Shown here: in pieces, positions 17,851 to 26,294 of the stretch
Position numbering within the stretch: position 1 is the stretch's first letter
Layout of the letters: each line of letters opens with the position of its first letter
Assembly: GCF_001571325.1 (NCBI RefSeq)
Contig: NZ_BCTO01000022.1
Span: forward strand, 124,001-188,000
Source: Delftia tsuruhatensis NBRC 16741
Lineage (GTDB): Bacteria; Pseudomonadota; Gammaproteobacteria; Burkholderiales; Burkholderiaceae_C
Reading direction: 5' to 3'
Length of the DNA stretch: 64,000 bases
Translations under genes and position numbers: made by a program
Notes under the pieces: model-generated
Databases searched by the model: none
What the model was told of the DNA's origin: nothing
What the model saw: the letters and a program-made list of their open reading frames with translations, nothing else

Positions 17851-18712
17851 GGCGCAAGGTGGACAGCAGTTGGGAGGGCGCAACGCCGGGCCGGCCCAGC
17901 AGGCCTTGCAGGCCAGCCGGATCAGTGACGTTGTCGCTGGCCAGCATGGCCAGTGTCTCGCTGCACCAGGGCGAGGCGCTGACCCAGTCGCCAGCGCGTG
18001 CGCTGGCGCGGGTGAGCCAGCCGGGCAGCGTGCCCACGCGAGCGGGGGCGCGGCCCATCTGCGCGCGCAGGCTGGCAATCAGCGCGGCCAGCGGCAAGGG
18101 CAGGGGGCCGCCGATCTCGATCATGCCCACGGGCTCGGGGCGCGTCACCAGGCCGGCCACGGCCTCGGCCAAGTCGCGCACGGCCACGGGCTGCACGCGG
18201 GCCTGCAGCACGGGGCGCGGCAGCAGCAGCGCCGGCAGGCGCGCCATGGACAGGAACATCTCGCTGCTGGCGCCGCCAGCGCCGAACACCACGCTGGGGC
18301 GGACCACGCAGCCTTGCAGATGTCCGGCTGCCGTGAGTGCCAGCAGATGCTCGTCAGCGGCGCGCTTGGTGGTGGCGTAGCGCGTGGCACTGCCTTCTAT
18401 GCCCAGGGCAGAGATCTGCACCACGCGCCGCACGCCGGCTGCCGCGCAGGCATCGAACAGGGCGATGGGGGCCTTGGCATGCATGGCATCGATGGGCCGG
18501 GAGGCGCTGTCGCGCAGCACGCCCACGGCATTGACCACGGCATCCACGCCCGCCAGGTGCGGCAGCCAGGCGTCGGGCGTGGTGGCCTTGGCGTAGTCGA
18601 GCGCAGGCAGTGAATGGCGGCTGCGCGCCACGGGGTCGTGGCCGGCCAGTGCCAGCAGGTTGACGATATGGCGGCCGATGAAGCCGTTGCCGCCGCAGAC
18701 CAGAATGCGCAT
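17843..18712 (-). CDS. Atypical SDR / NAD(P)H-binding epimerase-like protein
   Basis: 289 residues. The Rossmann opening MRILVCGGNGFIGRHIVNLLALAGH carries the GGxGxxG signature of extended or atypical SDRs. VVNAVGVLRD and VVRPSVVFGAGG follow the family plan, and no canonical YxxxK is evident. GGAG lies before ATG 18712. Substrate unknown. It heads the SDR-DoxX-DUF2269 operon directly behind the second copy of the regulator's presumed operator. Confidence 0.82.
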   Translation of the reverse strand: MRILVCGGNGFIGRHIVNLLALAGHDPVARSRHSLPALDYAKATTPDAWLPHLAGVDAVVNAVGVLRDSASRPIDAMHAKAPIALFDACAAAGVRRVVQISALGIEGSATRYATTKRAADEHLLALTAAGHLQGCVVRPSVVFGAGGASSEMFLSMARLPALLLPRPVLQARVQPVAVRDLAEAVAGLVTRPEPVGMIEIGGPLPLPLAALIASLRAQMGRAPARVGTLPGWLTRASARAGDWVSASPWCSETLAMLASDNVTDPAGLQGLLGRPGVAPSQLLSTLRHG

Positions 18713-18721
18713 GGTGACCTC

Positions 18722-18745
18722 CAGTTTCTCTTGTGACGGAAATTT
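18722..18745. promoter_or_regulatory. Operator-like palindrome upstream of the SDR operon
   Basis: CAGTTTC-N10-GAAATTT, nearly identical in arms and spacing to the palindrome upstream of the GbsR-type gene (19328-19351). It lies between the regulator stop (18751) and the SDR start (18712). Confidence 0.55.
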
Positions 18746-18750
18746 CAGGC

Positions 18751-19305
18751 TCAGCGTCCGCGCTTGACACGGGTGTCAGCGGCCTCGGAGCGCACGAAGC
18801 GCTGCACGCTGGCGCCCAGGCGCAGGAGCTTGTCCAGCGTGGAGGGCGACAGCCGCAGCATCTCGTCGGTCCAGATGCCCAGCGACTCCATGAGGCGCAG
18901 CGTCTCGTGCACGCGGTCCTGGGTGTCGGGGGATTCGGCATCGAAACCGGGCTCGGCGATCAGTTCGCGCAGCATCTCGGAGGTCGGGTCGAACTCGCGC
19001 TGCTTGCGCTCCCGCACGATGGTGCGCAGCAGCTCCCAGACATCGGACGAGGTCTCGAAGTAGTCGCGGCGGTCGCCGGGCCTGCGGCTGATGCGGATCA
19101 GCTCCCAGTCCTGCAGTTCCTTGAGGCTGTTGCTCACATTGGAGCGAGCGGCGCCCAGCGTGCCGGCAATCTCTTCCGCATTGAGCGGGCGGCCATGGAA
19201 AAACAGCAGGGCGTGGATCTGGGCGACCGTGCGGTTCACTCCCCAGGAGCTGCCCATGTCGCCCCAATGGTGGATGAAACGGTGTGCGATGGGACTCAGT
19301 TGCAT
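18751..19305 (-). CDS. GbsR/MarR family transcriptional regulator
   Basis: 184 residues. The winged-helix region (LNAEEIAGTLGAARSNVSNSLKELQDWELIRISRRPGDRRDYFE) matches GbsR/MarR-type regulators. MQLSPIAHRFIHHWGDMGSSWG is a typical family opening. It lies immediately upstream of the SDR-DoxX-DUF2269 genes on the same strand. Identical half-sites in front of itself and in front of that operon suggest autoregulation and control of the three genes. The effector is unknown. Confidence 0.86.
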   Translation of the reverse strand: MQLSPIAHRFIHHWGDMGSSWGVNRTVAQIHALLFFHGRPLNAEEIAGTLGAARSNVSNSLKELQDWELIRISRRPGDRRDYFETSSDVWELLRTIVRERKQREFDPTSEMLRELIAEPGFDAESPDTQDRVHETLRLMESLGIWTDEMLRLSPSTLDKLLRLGASVQRFVRSEAADTRVKRGR

Positions 19306-19327
19306 GGCCTCAGTGTCTGCAGACCTG

Positions 19328-19351
19328 AAATTTCTGTCAAGAGAGAAATTT
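19328..19351. promoter_or_regulatory. Operator-like palindrome upstream of the GbsR-type gene
   Basis: AAATTTC-N10-GAAATTT, a perfect 7+7 inverted repeat 22 bp before the regulator ATG (19305). The same element recurs at 18722-18745 with one or two changes. Confidence 0.6.
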
Positions 19352-19492
19352 GTGAAAGCTGAAAAATCCAGACCGGCTGCAGCGCGGAGGCGGCACCTGG
19401 CGGGGCGCGGCATGTGCTGCTCCATAATGCTGGGCAGCCTGGCCTGCCACCCAGTACATACACAGGCGGGCCGCCGTTTTGAGGGGAACACC

Positions 19493-19810
19493 ATGACTGC
19501 TGTGCAAAACCTGCGTGCCATCACCGTGCTGGCCGCCTGCGCGCTGGCGCAGGCTGCGTCTGCCGCCTGCTATTCCGTCTACACGCCCGAGCAGGAACTG
19601 ATCTACCGCTCCAACCGCCCGCCGGTGGACCTGACCTTGCCGCTGCACCAGACCGTGGAAAAGATCGAGCGCGGCGCCACCATGGTGTTCACGCTGGACG
19701 AGTTCAACTGCCTCACTGAAGTCAACCTGCTGGCCGAACGCGAGCAACTGGCGCGTGCACGCCAGGAGCGCCAGCGGGACCTGGGCCGCAGCAGCACTCC
19801 GCGGTCCTGA
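19493..19810 (+). CDS. Small exported protein of unknown function
   Basis: 105 residues. GAGGGG precedes ATG 19493. The signal peptide ends in AQAASA, followed by [31 protein letters not shown], a pattern seen in small periplasmic proteins of Burkholderiales. Two cysteines (CYSVY and FNCLTE) could form a disulfide. The C-terminal 25 residues are charged. It lies just upstream of rlmD on the same strand. Confidence 0.65.
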   Translation: MTAVQNLRAITVLAACALAQAASAACYSVYTPEQELIYRSNRPPVDLTLPLHQTVEKIERGATMVFTLDEFNCLTEVNLLAEREQLARARQERQRDLGRSSTPRS

Positions 19811-19886
19811 GAGGCAAAAGCGAGTTGGGGGCTTTTTTGGGGAGCCGCCAACGGGGCAAGGGGAGAGCCTGAGACAATCGTGCCCC

Positions 19887-21353
19887 ATGAGTGAACCCCG
19901 CGACAACAAGATCCCCGACAACCTGCCCGAAGCCGACGCCCCTGCACTGCCCGAAGGCTGGCTGCAGGTGCTGTCCATGGATATGGACGCCCAGGGCGTG
20001 GCCCGCAAGAGCGATGGCAAGGTGGTATTCATCGACGGCGCACTGCCGACCGAGCTGGTCAGCGCCAATACCCATCGCAAGAAAAACAACTGGGAAGCCG
20101 CCAGCCTGACGGCCATCCACCGCGAATCCTCCCAGCGCGTGCGCCCCGGCTGCCCCAACTTCGGCTTGCATGCCGGCGCCTGCGGCGGCTGCAAGATGCA
20201 GCATCTGCACGTCGCTGCCCAGGTGGCCATCAAGCAGCGCGTGCTGGAGGACAACCTCTGGCATCTGGCCAAGGTCAGGCCCGAGACGCTGCTGCGCCCC
20301 ATCGAGGGTCCGTCCTGGGGCTACCGCTTCCGCTCGCGCCTGTCGGTGCGCTACGTGGCCAAGAAGGGCAAGGTGCTGGTGGGCTTTCACGAGCGCAAGA
20401 GCCGCTACATCGCCGACATGGAGACCTGCAAGGTCCTGCCGCCCCATGTGGATGCCATGCTGCTGCCCATGCGCGCGCTGATCGCCTCCATGGATGCGCG
20501 CGAAACCTGCCCGCAGATCGAGGTCGCCTGCGGCGACTCCGTCACGGCCCTGGTGCTGCGCCACCTGGAGCCGCTGTCCGAGGACGATCAGGCCCGGCTC
20601 CGCGCTTTCGCGGCCGAGCACAACGTGCAGTGGTGGCTTCAACCCAAGGGCCCGGACACCGTGCACCTTATGGAGCAGGGAGGCGCCCAGCTCGATTACG
20701 GCCTGCCTGATTTCGGCATCACCATGCCGTTCAAGCCCACGGACTTCACCCAGGTCAATCCGCACATCAACCGCGTGCTGGTCACGCGCGCGCTGCGCTT
20801 GCTGGATGTCAAGAAGGATGAGCGCGTGATCGACTGGTTCTGCGGTCTGGGCAACTTCACCCTGCCCCTGGCCACGCAGGCGCGCGAGGTGCTGGGCATC
20901 GAGGGCAGCGACACCCTGGTCAAGCGCTCCCATGAAAACTACGCGGCCAACAACGCGCAGCGGGCGGAAGGCGACAAGCTCGCGCCCACGCGCTTTGTGG
21001 CGCGCAACCTGTTCGAGATGACGCCCGAGATGCTGTTCGCCGACGGCGTCGCCGGCAAGTGGCTGGTCGATCCGCCGCGCGAAGGAGCGTTTGCGCTGTC
21101 CAAGGCCCTGGCCGACATCCACCAGGCGCGCATCGGCGCCGAAGGCGCCGAGCCCCTGCCGGCAGGGCATGAGGACTGGCGCTTTCCAGAGCGCATCGTC
21201 TATGTCAGCTGCAATCCCGCCACGCTGGCACGCGATGCCGGTTTGCTGGTGCACCTGGCCGGCTATCACTGTGTTTCGGCCGGCGTGGTCAACATGTTCC
21301 CGCACACGGCCCATGTGGAGAGCATGGCGGTGTTCGAGCGTCGCGTGGACTGA
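19887..21353 (+). CDS. rlmD: 23S rRNA (uracil-1939-C5)-methyltransferase RlmD
   Basis: 488 residues. An N-terminal TRAM-like region is followed by an iron-sulfur cysteine cluster ([19 protein letters not shown], residues about 87-105), the SAM domain ([16 protein letters not shown]) and the catalytic motif ([14 protein letters not shown]). It methylates U1939 of 23S rRNA. The start at 19887 gives a normal N-terminus. The gene is followed by a strong terminator. Confidence 0.92.
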   Translation: MSEPRDNKIPDNLPEADAPALPEGWLQVLSMDMDAQGVARKSDGKVVFIDGALPTELVSANTHRKKNNWEAASLTAIHRESSQRVRPGCPNFGLHAGACGGCKMQHLHVAAQVAIKQRVLEDNLWHLAKVRPETLLRPIEGPSWGYRFRSRLSVRYVAKKGKVLVGFHERKSRYIADMETCKVLPPHVDAMLLPMRALIASMDARETCPQIEVACGDSVTALVLRHLEPLSEDDQARLRAFAAEHNVQWWLQPKGPDTVHLMEQGGAQLDYGLPDFGITMPFKPTDFTQVNPHINRVLVTRALRLLDVKKDERVIDWFCGLGNFTLPLATQAREVLGIEGSDTLVKRSHENYAANNAQRAEGDKLAPTRFVARNLFEMTPEMLFADGVAGKWLVDPPREGAFALSKALADIHQARIGAEGAEPLPAGHEDWRFPERIVYVSCNPATLARDAGLLVHLAGYHCVSAGVVNMFPHTAHVESMAVFERRVD

Positions 21354-21378
21354 CGGCGGCCCCGCAGGCCCTGCATGA

Positions 21379-21416
21379 AAAAGCCGTGGCCGCCTGAGGG
21401 CGCCACGGCTTTTTTG
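21379..21416. terminator. Bidirectional rho-independent terminator after rlmD
   Basis: AAAAAGCCGTGGCG-type stem (GCCGTGGC / GCCACGGC) with T6 on the plus strand and A5 on the other side. It can end both rlmD and the convergent lipoprotein gene. Confidence 0.85.
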
Positions 21417-21441
21417 CGGCCGGATCCGGATGCCTGCCGGA

Positions 21442-21801
21442 TCAGCTGCGATTGCGTCCTGCCGAAGGCTCGGCAGGCACATCTTCCTTGTCGCTGCGGC
21501 GGCGGTCACTCTGGCCCAGGACCGAAGGCGTGCCCTCGATCTTGTTGGCGCGCATGTACTCGTCCATATCCTTCCAGCCTGCGAACACCAGGGCCTTGGG
21601 CGATTTGGGGTTGAGCGTGTAGCAATCCTCCAGCCCGCGCAGGGCATGGCGGCAGGCCCCGCCAATGGCCTTGGCCTCGGCCTCCTTGGCGACGGCGCGG
21701 GGGTCCGGCCCCAGGCCCGGAATATCATCCAGCTTGCAGCCGGCAAGCAGCGTGGGCAGCAGCAGGATGGCGAAGGTGCGGGGAAGATTAGGCATGGTCA
21801 T
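21442..21801 (-). CDS. Small putative lipoprotein
   Basis: 119 residues. The N-terminus FAILLLPTLLAGCKLDD has a lipobox (LAGC), so the mature protein probably begins at Cys with a lipid anchor. The remainder (AKAIGGACRHALRGLEDCYTLNPKSPKALVFAGWKDMDEYM) has two further Cys and a conserved-looking helical core. Function unknown. ATG 21801 and 21795 are both possible. Confidence 0.65.
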   Translation of the reverse strand: MTMPNLPRTFAILLLPTLLAGCKLDDIPGLGPDPRAVAKEAEAKAIGGACRHALRGLEDCYTLNPKSPKALVFAGWKDMDEYMRANKIEGTPSVLGQSDRRRSDKEDVPAEPSAGRNRS

Positions 21802-21870
21802 CTTGACGAGATTATCGGCACGACCCGGAAAAAGTTGAGCCCGCCTTGCACGAATGATGATCCCGGACAT

Positions 21871-21898
21871 GCAAAAGGCCTCCCGAAGGAGGCCTTTG
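21871..21898 (-). terminator. Terminator after the YccA-type gene
   Basis: Stem AAGGCCTCC / GGAGGCCTT with a 4-nt loop. On the reverse strand it is followed by TTTTGC. It lies 41 bp beyond the yccA-like stop. Confidence 0.75.
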
Positions 21899-21938
21899 GT
21901 GTTGCAGCACGCAAGGCGCAGCCTTGGCGCGTGCGGCA

Positions 21939-22631
21939 TCAGTCGCGTTCGCCACCCATGATGCCCAGCAGGGCCAGCAGGCTCTGGAACACGTTGAACA
22001 GGTCCAGGTACAGGGCCAGCGTGGCGCTGATGTAGTTGGTCTCGCCGCCGTCCATGATCTGCTTGAGGTCATAGAGCATGTAGGCGCTGAAGATGCCGAT
22101 GGCCGCCACCGAGATCGCCATCATGCCGGCCGTGGAGCCGATGAAGACGTTGATGATGGAGCCCACGAACAGCACCAGCACGCCCACGAACAGGAACTTG
22201 CCCATGCCCGACAGGTCGCGCTTGATCACCGTGGCCAGCGAGGCCATGACCAGGAACACGCCGGCCGTGCCTGCAAAGGCGGTCATGATCAGCTCGGAGC
22301 CGTTCTTGAAGCCCAGGATCATGCCGATCATGCGCGACAGCATCAGGCCCATGAAGAAGGTAAAGCCCAGCAGCACGGGAATGCCGGCTGCCGAGTGCTT
22401 TGTCTTCTCGATGGCGAACATGAAGCCGAAGGCGCCGCCCAGGAAGACGATGAGCCCCAGACCGCCGCTCAGCGAGCGCGTGATGCCCGTGGCCACGCCC
22501 AGCCAAGCGCCCAGCACGGTGGGGAGAAGACTCAGGGCCAGCAGCCAGTAGGTGTTGCGCAATACGCGATTGCGCTCTTGCTGCGAGACACCGTAGCCCG
22601 CAGAGCCCAGTGTGGTGACTTGATCATTCAT
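21939..22631 (-). CDS. Bax inhibitor-1/YccA family membrane protein
   Basis: 230 residues with seven membrane segments. LRNTYWLLALSLLPTVLGAWLG, MGLMLSRMIGMILGFKNG and YISATLALYLDLFNVFQSLLALLG match the YccA/BI-1 family. YccA in E. coli interacts with the FtsH protease. BI-1 relatives are pH-sensitive calcium channels. It is monocistronic, with its own terminator. Confidence 0.9.
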   Translation of the reverse strand: MNDQVTTLGSAGYGVSQQERNRVLRNTYWLLALSLLPTVLGAWLGVATGITRSLSGGLGLIVFLGGAFGFMFAIEKTKHSAAGIPVLLGFTFFMGLMLSRMIGMILGFKNGSELIMTAFAGTAGVFLVMASLATVIKRDLSGMGKFLFVGVLVLFVGSIINVFIGSTAGMMAISVAAIGIFSAYMLYDLKQIMDGGETNYISATLALYLDLFNVFQSLLALLGIMGGERD

Positions 22632-22755
22632 GTGGCCAGTCCTCCGAAGGAGTGTTGTTGCGACTTGCCCATTCTAGGTGGCGGCTCGCGCGCCGCTTGC
22701 AATACCCCGAGCCGCTGCCATGGTTTGGTTTCGAATGTTTTGTTCTGCGCATGCA

Positions 22756-22783
22756 TTGTCAGTCCTCATACGATTGCTATGCT
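22756..22783 (+). promoter_or_regulatory. Candidate sigma-70 promoter of the GlcG/HbpS gene
   Basis: -35 TTGTCA (22756-22761), 16-nt spacer, -10 TATGCT (22778-22783). It reads toward the heme-binding-family gene and away from the yccA-like gene. Confidence 0.45.
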
Positions 22784-22821
22784 TATAGGACATTTGTGAT
22801 GGAATGGATAACTGCAATCTT

Positions 22822-23229
22822 ATGAAGACCAAGCATGAACTCGAACTGGCCGACGTGAAGGCCATTGCCGCCGCCGCAGAGGCCGAGGCGCTGAAGAACA
22901 AGTGGGCCGTGACCATTGCCATCGTCGATGACGGCGGTCACCTGCTGTGGCTGCAGCGCCTCGATGGCGCCGCCGCAGTCTCGGCCCATATCGCTCCGTC
23001 CAAGGCCCGTTCGGCTGCCCTGGGCCGCCGCGACACCAAGGGCTATGAAGACATGATCAACAACGGCCGTACGGCCTTCCTGAGCGCCCCCACGGTGGAC
23101 GGCCTGCTCGAAGGCGGCGTGGCCATCATGAAGGACGGCCAGTGCCTGGGTGCCGTGGGCGTCAGCGGCGTCAAGGCCAACGAGGATGCCCAGGTGGCCA
23201 GCGCCGGCATTGCGGCTCTGGGTCTGTAA
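22822..23229 (+). CDS. GlcG/HbpS family heme-binding-type protein
   Basis: 135 residues from ATG 22822; an in-frame ATG at 22804 would add six residues. The opening LADVKAIAAAAEAEALKNKWAVTIAIVDDGGHLLWLQRLDGA and the glycine-rich IMKDGQCLGAVGVSGVKANEDAQVASAG are the GlcG/HbpS (DUF336) signature. Members bind heme or corrinoid-like ligands, or sit in glycolate loci. The specific role here is unknown. It is not next to glycolate genes. Confidence 0.85.
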   Translation: MKTKHELELADVKAIAAAAEAEALKNKWAVTIAIVDDGGHLLWLQRLDGAAAVSAHIAPSKARSAALGRRDTKGYEDMINNGRTAFLSAPTVDGLLEGGVAIMKDGQCLGAVGVSGVKANEDAQVASAGIAALGL

Positions 23230-23281
23230 AAGCCCCTGATGCACCCTGCATGAATCTGCCTTTCGGGCCGATTCATGAGGC

Positions 23282-23324
23282 AAAGAAAAAGCCCCTGTAC
23301 TGAGGTACAGGGGCTTTTTCTTTG
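23282..23324. terminator. Strong bidirectional terminator
   Basis: A near-perfect 19-bp inverted repeat (AAAGAAAAAGCCCCTGTAC and complement) with a TGAG loop, T5 on one side and A5 on the other. It follows the GlcG/HbpS gene. Confidence 0.88.
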
Positions 23325-23494
23325 AAGCGATCCACATTGCAGCGCAGGGAAAAAATGCTTGGCTACGCAAAATCCGAAGATTCTGTTGGCTGGCTAATCG
23401 ACCTTTGGGACTGGAAGCCCCAAGGTCGCCCCACGATGAAACAAAGAAGCGGTCAGCGGACCCGAACATGACCCGCCGACGGCTGCAATCTTGG

Positions 23495-23716
23495 TTATTT
23501 GGTCAGGATGAGCTTGCCCAGCTTGGTGGCCTGCAGACGATAGGGTGTGCCGTTGTGCACGATGGTCACAGCCTTTTGCCCATTGAGCAGCAAGGTGCTG
23601 TCGAGTCCGCTGGCGGCCCCGCTGAGGGCTGCGGATGCTGCGGCCTGCAGCGCTGCAAAGGCCTGGGCTGTGGAGTTGCCGGACAGATGCGAGGTGGCGG
23701 CGGAAGTGGCAGACAT
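23495..23716 (-). CDS. hemP: Hemin uptake protein HemP
   Basis: 73 residues. The C-terminal half (DSTLLLNGQKAVTIVHNGTPYRLQATKLGKLILTK) is the HemP domain; the N-terminal 35 residues are Ala/Ser-rich. HemP is a small, Fur-controlled protein needed for heme use in Burkholderiales. Fur-like sequence lies 35 bp upstream. The reverse-strand neighbours exbD-exbB-tonB supply energy for heme uptake. Confidence 0.88.
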   Translation of the reverse strand: MSATSAATSHLSGNSTAQAFAALQAAASAALSGAASGLDSTLLLNGQKAVTIVHNGTPYRLQATKLGKLILTK

Positions 23717-23750
23717 GCAGGGAATTCCTCAAAAATTGGAAAGTTTTGTG

Positions 23751-23769
23751 AATGATAACAATTCTCAAT
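23751..23769. promoter_or_regulatory. Fur box upstream of hemP
   Basis: AATGATAAC-A-ATTCTCAAT fits the 9-1-9 Fur pattern AATGAGAAT-N-ATTCTCATT at 15 of 18 arm positions. It lies 35 bp before the hemP start. Confidence 0.7.
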
Positions 23770-23812
23770 TGAAAATCAAGTGAGACTTACTCTCATTGTG
23801 GTTTCTGCCCCC

Positions 23813-23852
23813 CCGAACGACCGAACGACCGAACGACCGAACGACCGAACGC
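23813..23852. repeat. Octanucleotide tandem repeat
   Basis: Five consecutive CCGAACGA units, the last one incomplete by a single base change. It lies between the Fur box of hemP and the exbD terminator, outside any gene. Confidence 0.9.
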
Positions 23853-23892
23853 CTGATCACCTCGCGAGCTTGTTCCAAGAGCGGGCCGCAAT

Positions 23893-23916
23893 GGAAAACG
23901 GCCCCGAAGGGCCGTT
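23893..23916 (-). terminator. Terminator after exbD
   Basis: Stem AACGGCCC / GGGCCGTT, tetraloop TTCG on the reverse strand, followed by TTTTCC. It lies 39 bp past the exbD stop. Confidence 0.75.
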
Positions 23917-23954
23917 GTCGCTGAGCGCCAGGCAACGAATGCCGCTCTCGCGGC

Positions 23955-24368
23955 CTACTTGACGGGGTCCGTCACAAAGCCGATCTTGCGCACGCCGGCA
24001 CGCTGGGCGGCGGCCATGGCCTGGGCAACACGCTCGTAGCGCACTTCCTTGTCGCCCTGGATGTGCAGGTCGGGTTGCGGCTCCTTGGCTGCCTCGGCCT
24101 TGAGGTTTTCCTCGAACTGCGTATCGCTCACGGCCACGCCATTCCAGTGGTACTGGCCATCAGCGGACACGGCCAGGCGCACAGTGGCGGGCTTGACGTC
24201 TTCGGGCTGGTTGGTGGCGCGGGGCAGGTCCACGTTCACCGAATGCTTCATCACCGGCACGGTGATGATGAAGATGATCAGGAGCACCAGCATGACGTCG
24301 ACCAGCGGCGTCATGTTGATCTCGTTCATCACCTCTTCGCCGTCATCATCCATTGTTCCGAATGCCAT
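23955..24368 (-). CDS. exbD: Biopolymer transport protein ExbD
   Basis: 137 residues. A short cytoplasmic start (MAFGTMDDDGEEVMNEINMTPLVDVMLVLLIIFIITVP) holds the single membrane helix with its essential Asp (PLVDVMLVLL). The periplasmic domain follows. It works with ExbB to turn proton flow into TonB movement. It lies 4 bp after exbB. Confidence 0.94.
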   Translation of the reverse strand: MAFGTMDDDGEEVMNEINMTPLVDVMLVLLIIFIITVPVMKHSVNVDLPRATNQPEDVKPATVRLAVSADGQYHWNGVAVSDTQFEENLKAEAAKEPQPDLHIQGDKEVRYERVAQAMAAAQRAGVRKIGFVTDPVK

Positions 24369-24371
24369 GGC

Positions 24372-25094
24372 TTACGCGCCTTTCTTCAGCGGCAGCACAT
24401 TGCCGGCTTCCTTGCCGTCGATGGACACGCGGGCGCCGGTCACGAAGTAGGCGTGCATGTCGTGGGCAAAGCTGTTGAGTGCGTTGAGAATGGACTTGTT
24501 GCCGCGCACCACGGCGTTGTAGCCGAGCACGGCCGGAATGGCCACGGCCAGACCCAGGGCCGTCATGATCAGCGCCTCGCCGATGGGGCCTGCCACCTTG
24601 TCGATGGAGGACTGGCCCGACAGGCCGATGGCGACCAGTGCGTGGTAGATGCCCCAGACGGTGCCGAACAGGCCGATGAAGGGAGCTGTCGAGCCCACGG
24701 AGGCCAGAATCGCCAGGCCCGATTGCAGGCGGGCCGTGAACTCGCTGATGCCGTTGCGCATGCAGCGGGTCACCCAGTCGCTGATGTCAAGCGTGTCGTG
24801 CAGGTGGGCGCTGGTCTTGCGGTGGTGGGCAGTGGCTTCGCGGCCTTCGAGCACCAGGTAGCGGAAGGGGTTGGACCGGTCATTGCCGAGCTTTTCCAGG
24901 CCGCTGGCCAGGTCGGGGCTGTGCCAGAAGTCCTGGGCGTTGCGGGCGTACTTCTTGAACTTCACGATGTCCAGGGCCTTGATGATCATCACCAGCCAAG
25001 AGGCCACCGACATGGCCAGCAGGATGACGGCGACGGCACGGGTGACGAAGTCTCCCTGCGTCCAGACGTGGGCAATGCCGAATTGGGAATCCAT
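24372..25094 (-). CDS. exbB: Biopolymer transport protein ExbB
   Basis: 240 residues with three membrane helices. The conserved LASVGSTAPFIGLFGTVWGIYHALVAIG and GPIGEALIMTALGLAVAIPAVLGYN segments are those of MotA/TolQ/ExbB proteins. It forms the proton channel with ExbD and drives TonB. It lies 15 bp after tonB in a tonB-exbB-exbD operon. Confidence 0.94.
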   Translation of the reverse strand: MDSQFGIAHVWTQGDFVTRAVAVILLAMSVASWLVMIIKALDIVKFKKYARNAQDFWHSPDLASGLEKLGNDRSNPFRYLVLEGREATAHHRKTSAHLHDTLDISDWVTRCMRNGISEFTARLQSGLAILASVGSTAPFIGLFGTVWGIYHALVAIGLSGQSSIDKVAGPIGEALIMTALGLAVAIPAVLGYNAVVRGNKSILNALNSFAHDMHAYFVTGARVSIDGKEAGNVLPLKKGA

Positions 25095-25109
25095 GGATAC
25101 TCCTGAGAA

Positions 25110-25814
25110 TCAATTGAGGGTGAATTTGACCGGGACCGTAACCCACATGGGGGTTGGCGTGCCGTTGCTCTTGCCGGGGACGAACTTCCAGTTCTTGACG
25201 CCGTCCACGGCCTGCTGGTCCAGACGGTCGTAGCCGCTGGATTTGCTGACCTCGATCTTCTGAGGCAAGCCTTGCGCATCCACGAAGATGCGCAGCATCA
25301 CGGTTCCCTGCTCGCCCATGCGCCGGCTGATGGCAGGGTAGTTGGGCGCCGGGTTGTTCAGGTAGGCTGCATTGTTGGATGGCAGCTCGATCTTGGGCGG
25401 TGCCGGAGGGGCAGGAGGCGCGGGCGGGGCAGGTGGGGCGGGCGGTGCCGGGGGGGCCGGCGGTGCCTCCGCCACGGGCTTGGGCTCGTCTTCCAGCGTG
25501 CCTCGCGGCGCCGCAGGTGCCGGCTTGGGATCGGCAATGGCCTTGGGCAGAGGCGGCGCCTTCTTCACGACCGGCTGTGGCTTGGGGGGGGGCGGTGGCG
25601 GCGGAGGTGGCTTGGGGGCCTCGGGCTCGGGAGCGGGTGGCGAAATGAATTCCGCGATCACCTGGGCTGGCACGATGACCTCTTCGGGGGCGCGCTGGAG
25701 CAGGCCATGCTGCATCGCCCAGAGGGTTGCTGCATGCAAGACCACGACCGAACCCGCGATGGCCACGTTACGGCCAAGGCCCCCGGGGGGGCCAAAACGA
25801 TCAGACTGGGACAT
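25110..25814 (-). CDS. tonB: Energy transducer TonB
   Basis: 234 residues: one N-terminal membrane anchor (VAIAGSVVVLHAATLWAM), a long proline-rich span (about residues 57-145, with a run of PPxPKP and then eight PPA units), and the C-terminal TonB domain (YPAISRRMGEQGTVMLRIFVDAQG; YDRLDQQAVDGVKNWKFVPG). It spans the periplasm to energise receptors such as the one at 4.7-6.7 kb. Confidence 0.94.
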   Translation of the reverse strand: MSQSDRFGPPGGLGRNVAIAGSVVVLHAATLWAMQHGLLQRAPEEVIVPAQVIAEFISPPAPEPEAPKPPPPPPPPPKPQPVVKKAPPLPKAIADPKPAPAAPRGTLEDEPKPVAEAPPAPPAPPAPPAPPAPPAPPAPPKIELPSNNAAYLNNPAPNYPAISRRMGEQGTVMLRIFVDAQGLPQKIEVSKSSGYDRLDQQAVDGVKNWKFVPGKSNGTPTPMWVTVPVKFTLN

Positions 25815-25874
25815 AGAGACAGAAGGAGCTGACAGCGGATAGGTGCCGGGTGCTGTCGCTCGGAAGACGGAGTA

Positions 25875-25949
25875 TCAGCTGCGCAGGATCCACCAGGTGC
25901 ATGTAACGACGAGGATCAGGCTGCCGACAAGTGCTGAGAGGAGGACCAT
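25875..25949 (-). CDS. Possible 24-residue single-pass membrane peptide
   Basis: The ATG at 25949 has GGAG eight nt upstream and lies inside the end of the bfd frame. The product is almost wholly one hydrophobic helix ending CTWWILRS. It sits between bfd and tonB on the same strand. The ribosome site and the position favour a real small protein, but 24 codons can occur by chance. Confidence 0.35.
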   Translation of the reverse strand: MVLLSALVGSLILVVTCTWWILRS

Positions 25950-26188
25950 GCTTTGCTCTCCAGGATATTGTTGGCAAGCTGGACGGTCTGGGCCGCGATC
26001 TCGTTGTGTATGGCCGCCACGGGCTGGGTTGCGCAGCATTGCGCCACCACATCCCGGGCACAACTCTCGCACCGGCCGCACTGCATGGCGATACCCAATT
26101 CGAATTGGATTTCGTCAAAGCTCATGCCAGCGTGAGCGTGGCGTGCGATCTCACGGTCGGAAACCCGGCGACATACACAGACGATCAT
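25916..26188 (-). CDS. bfd: Bacterioferritin-associated ferredoxin
   Basis: 90 residues. The [2Fe-2S] motif CVCRRVSD...CGRCESC (Cys 4, 6, 38 and 41 approximately) is the BFD-like domain. Bfd transfers electrons to bacterioferritin to release stored iron. A Fur-box-like site lies 47 bp upstream. It precedes tonB-exbB-exbD on the same strand and probably shares iron control. Confidence 0.9.
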   Translation of the reverse strand: MIVCVCRRVSDREIARHAHAGMSFDEIQFELGIAMQCGRCESCARDVVAQCCATQPVAAIHNEIAAQTVQLANNILESKAWSSSQHLSAA

Positions 26189-26234
26189 GGCTACAGGCAG
26201 TAATGGCTGGCTATTGATGAGATGAAAAATTATA

Positions 26235-26253
26235 AATGAGAATTCATCGCATT
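26235..26253. promoter_or_regulatory. Fur box upstream of bfd
   Basis: AATGAGAAT-T-CATCGCATT: the left arm is a perfect Fur half-site, the right arm matches at six of nine positions. It lies 47 bp before the bfd start. Confidence 0.6.
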
Positions 26254-26294
26254 TGCAATTCTTGGTTGTCTGTAGGGCTGTATGGCCTTGCGCT

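Noticed and set aside
23813..23852. CRISPR-like array
   Set aside because: Eight-base units without spacers; a simple tandem repeat. No CRISPR repeats or cas genes anywhere in the window.
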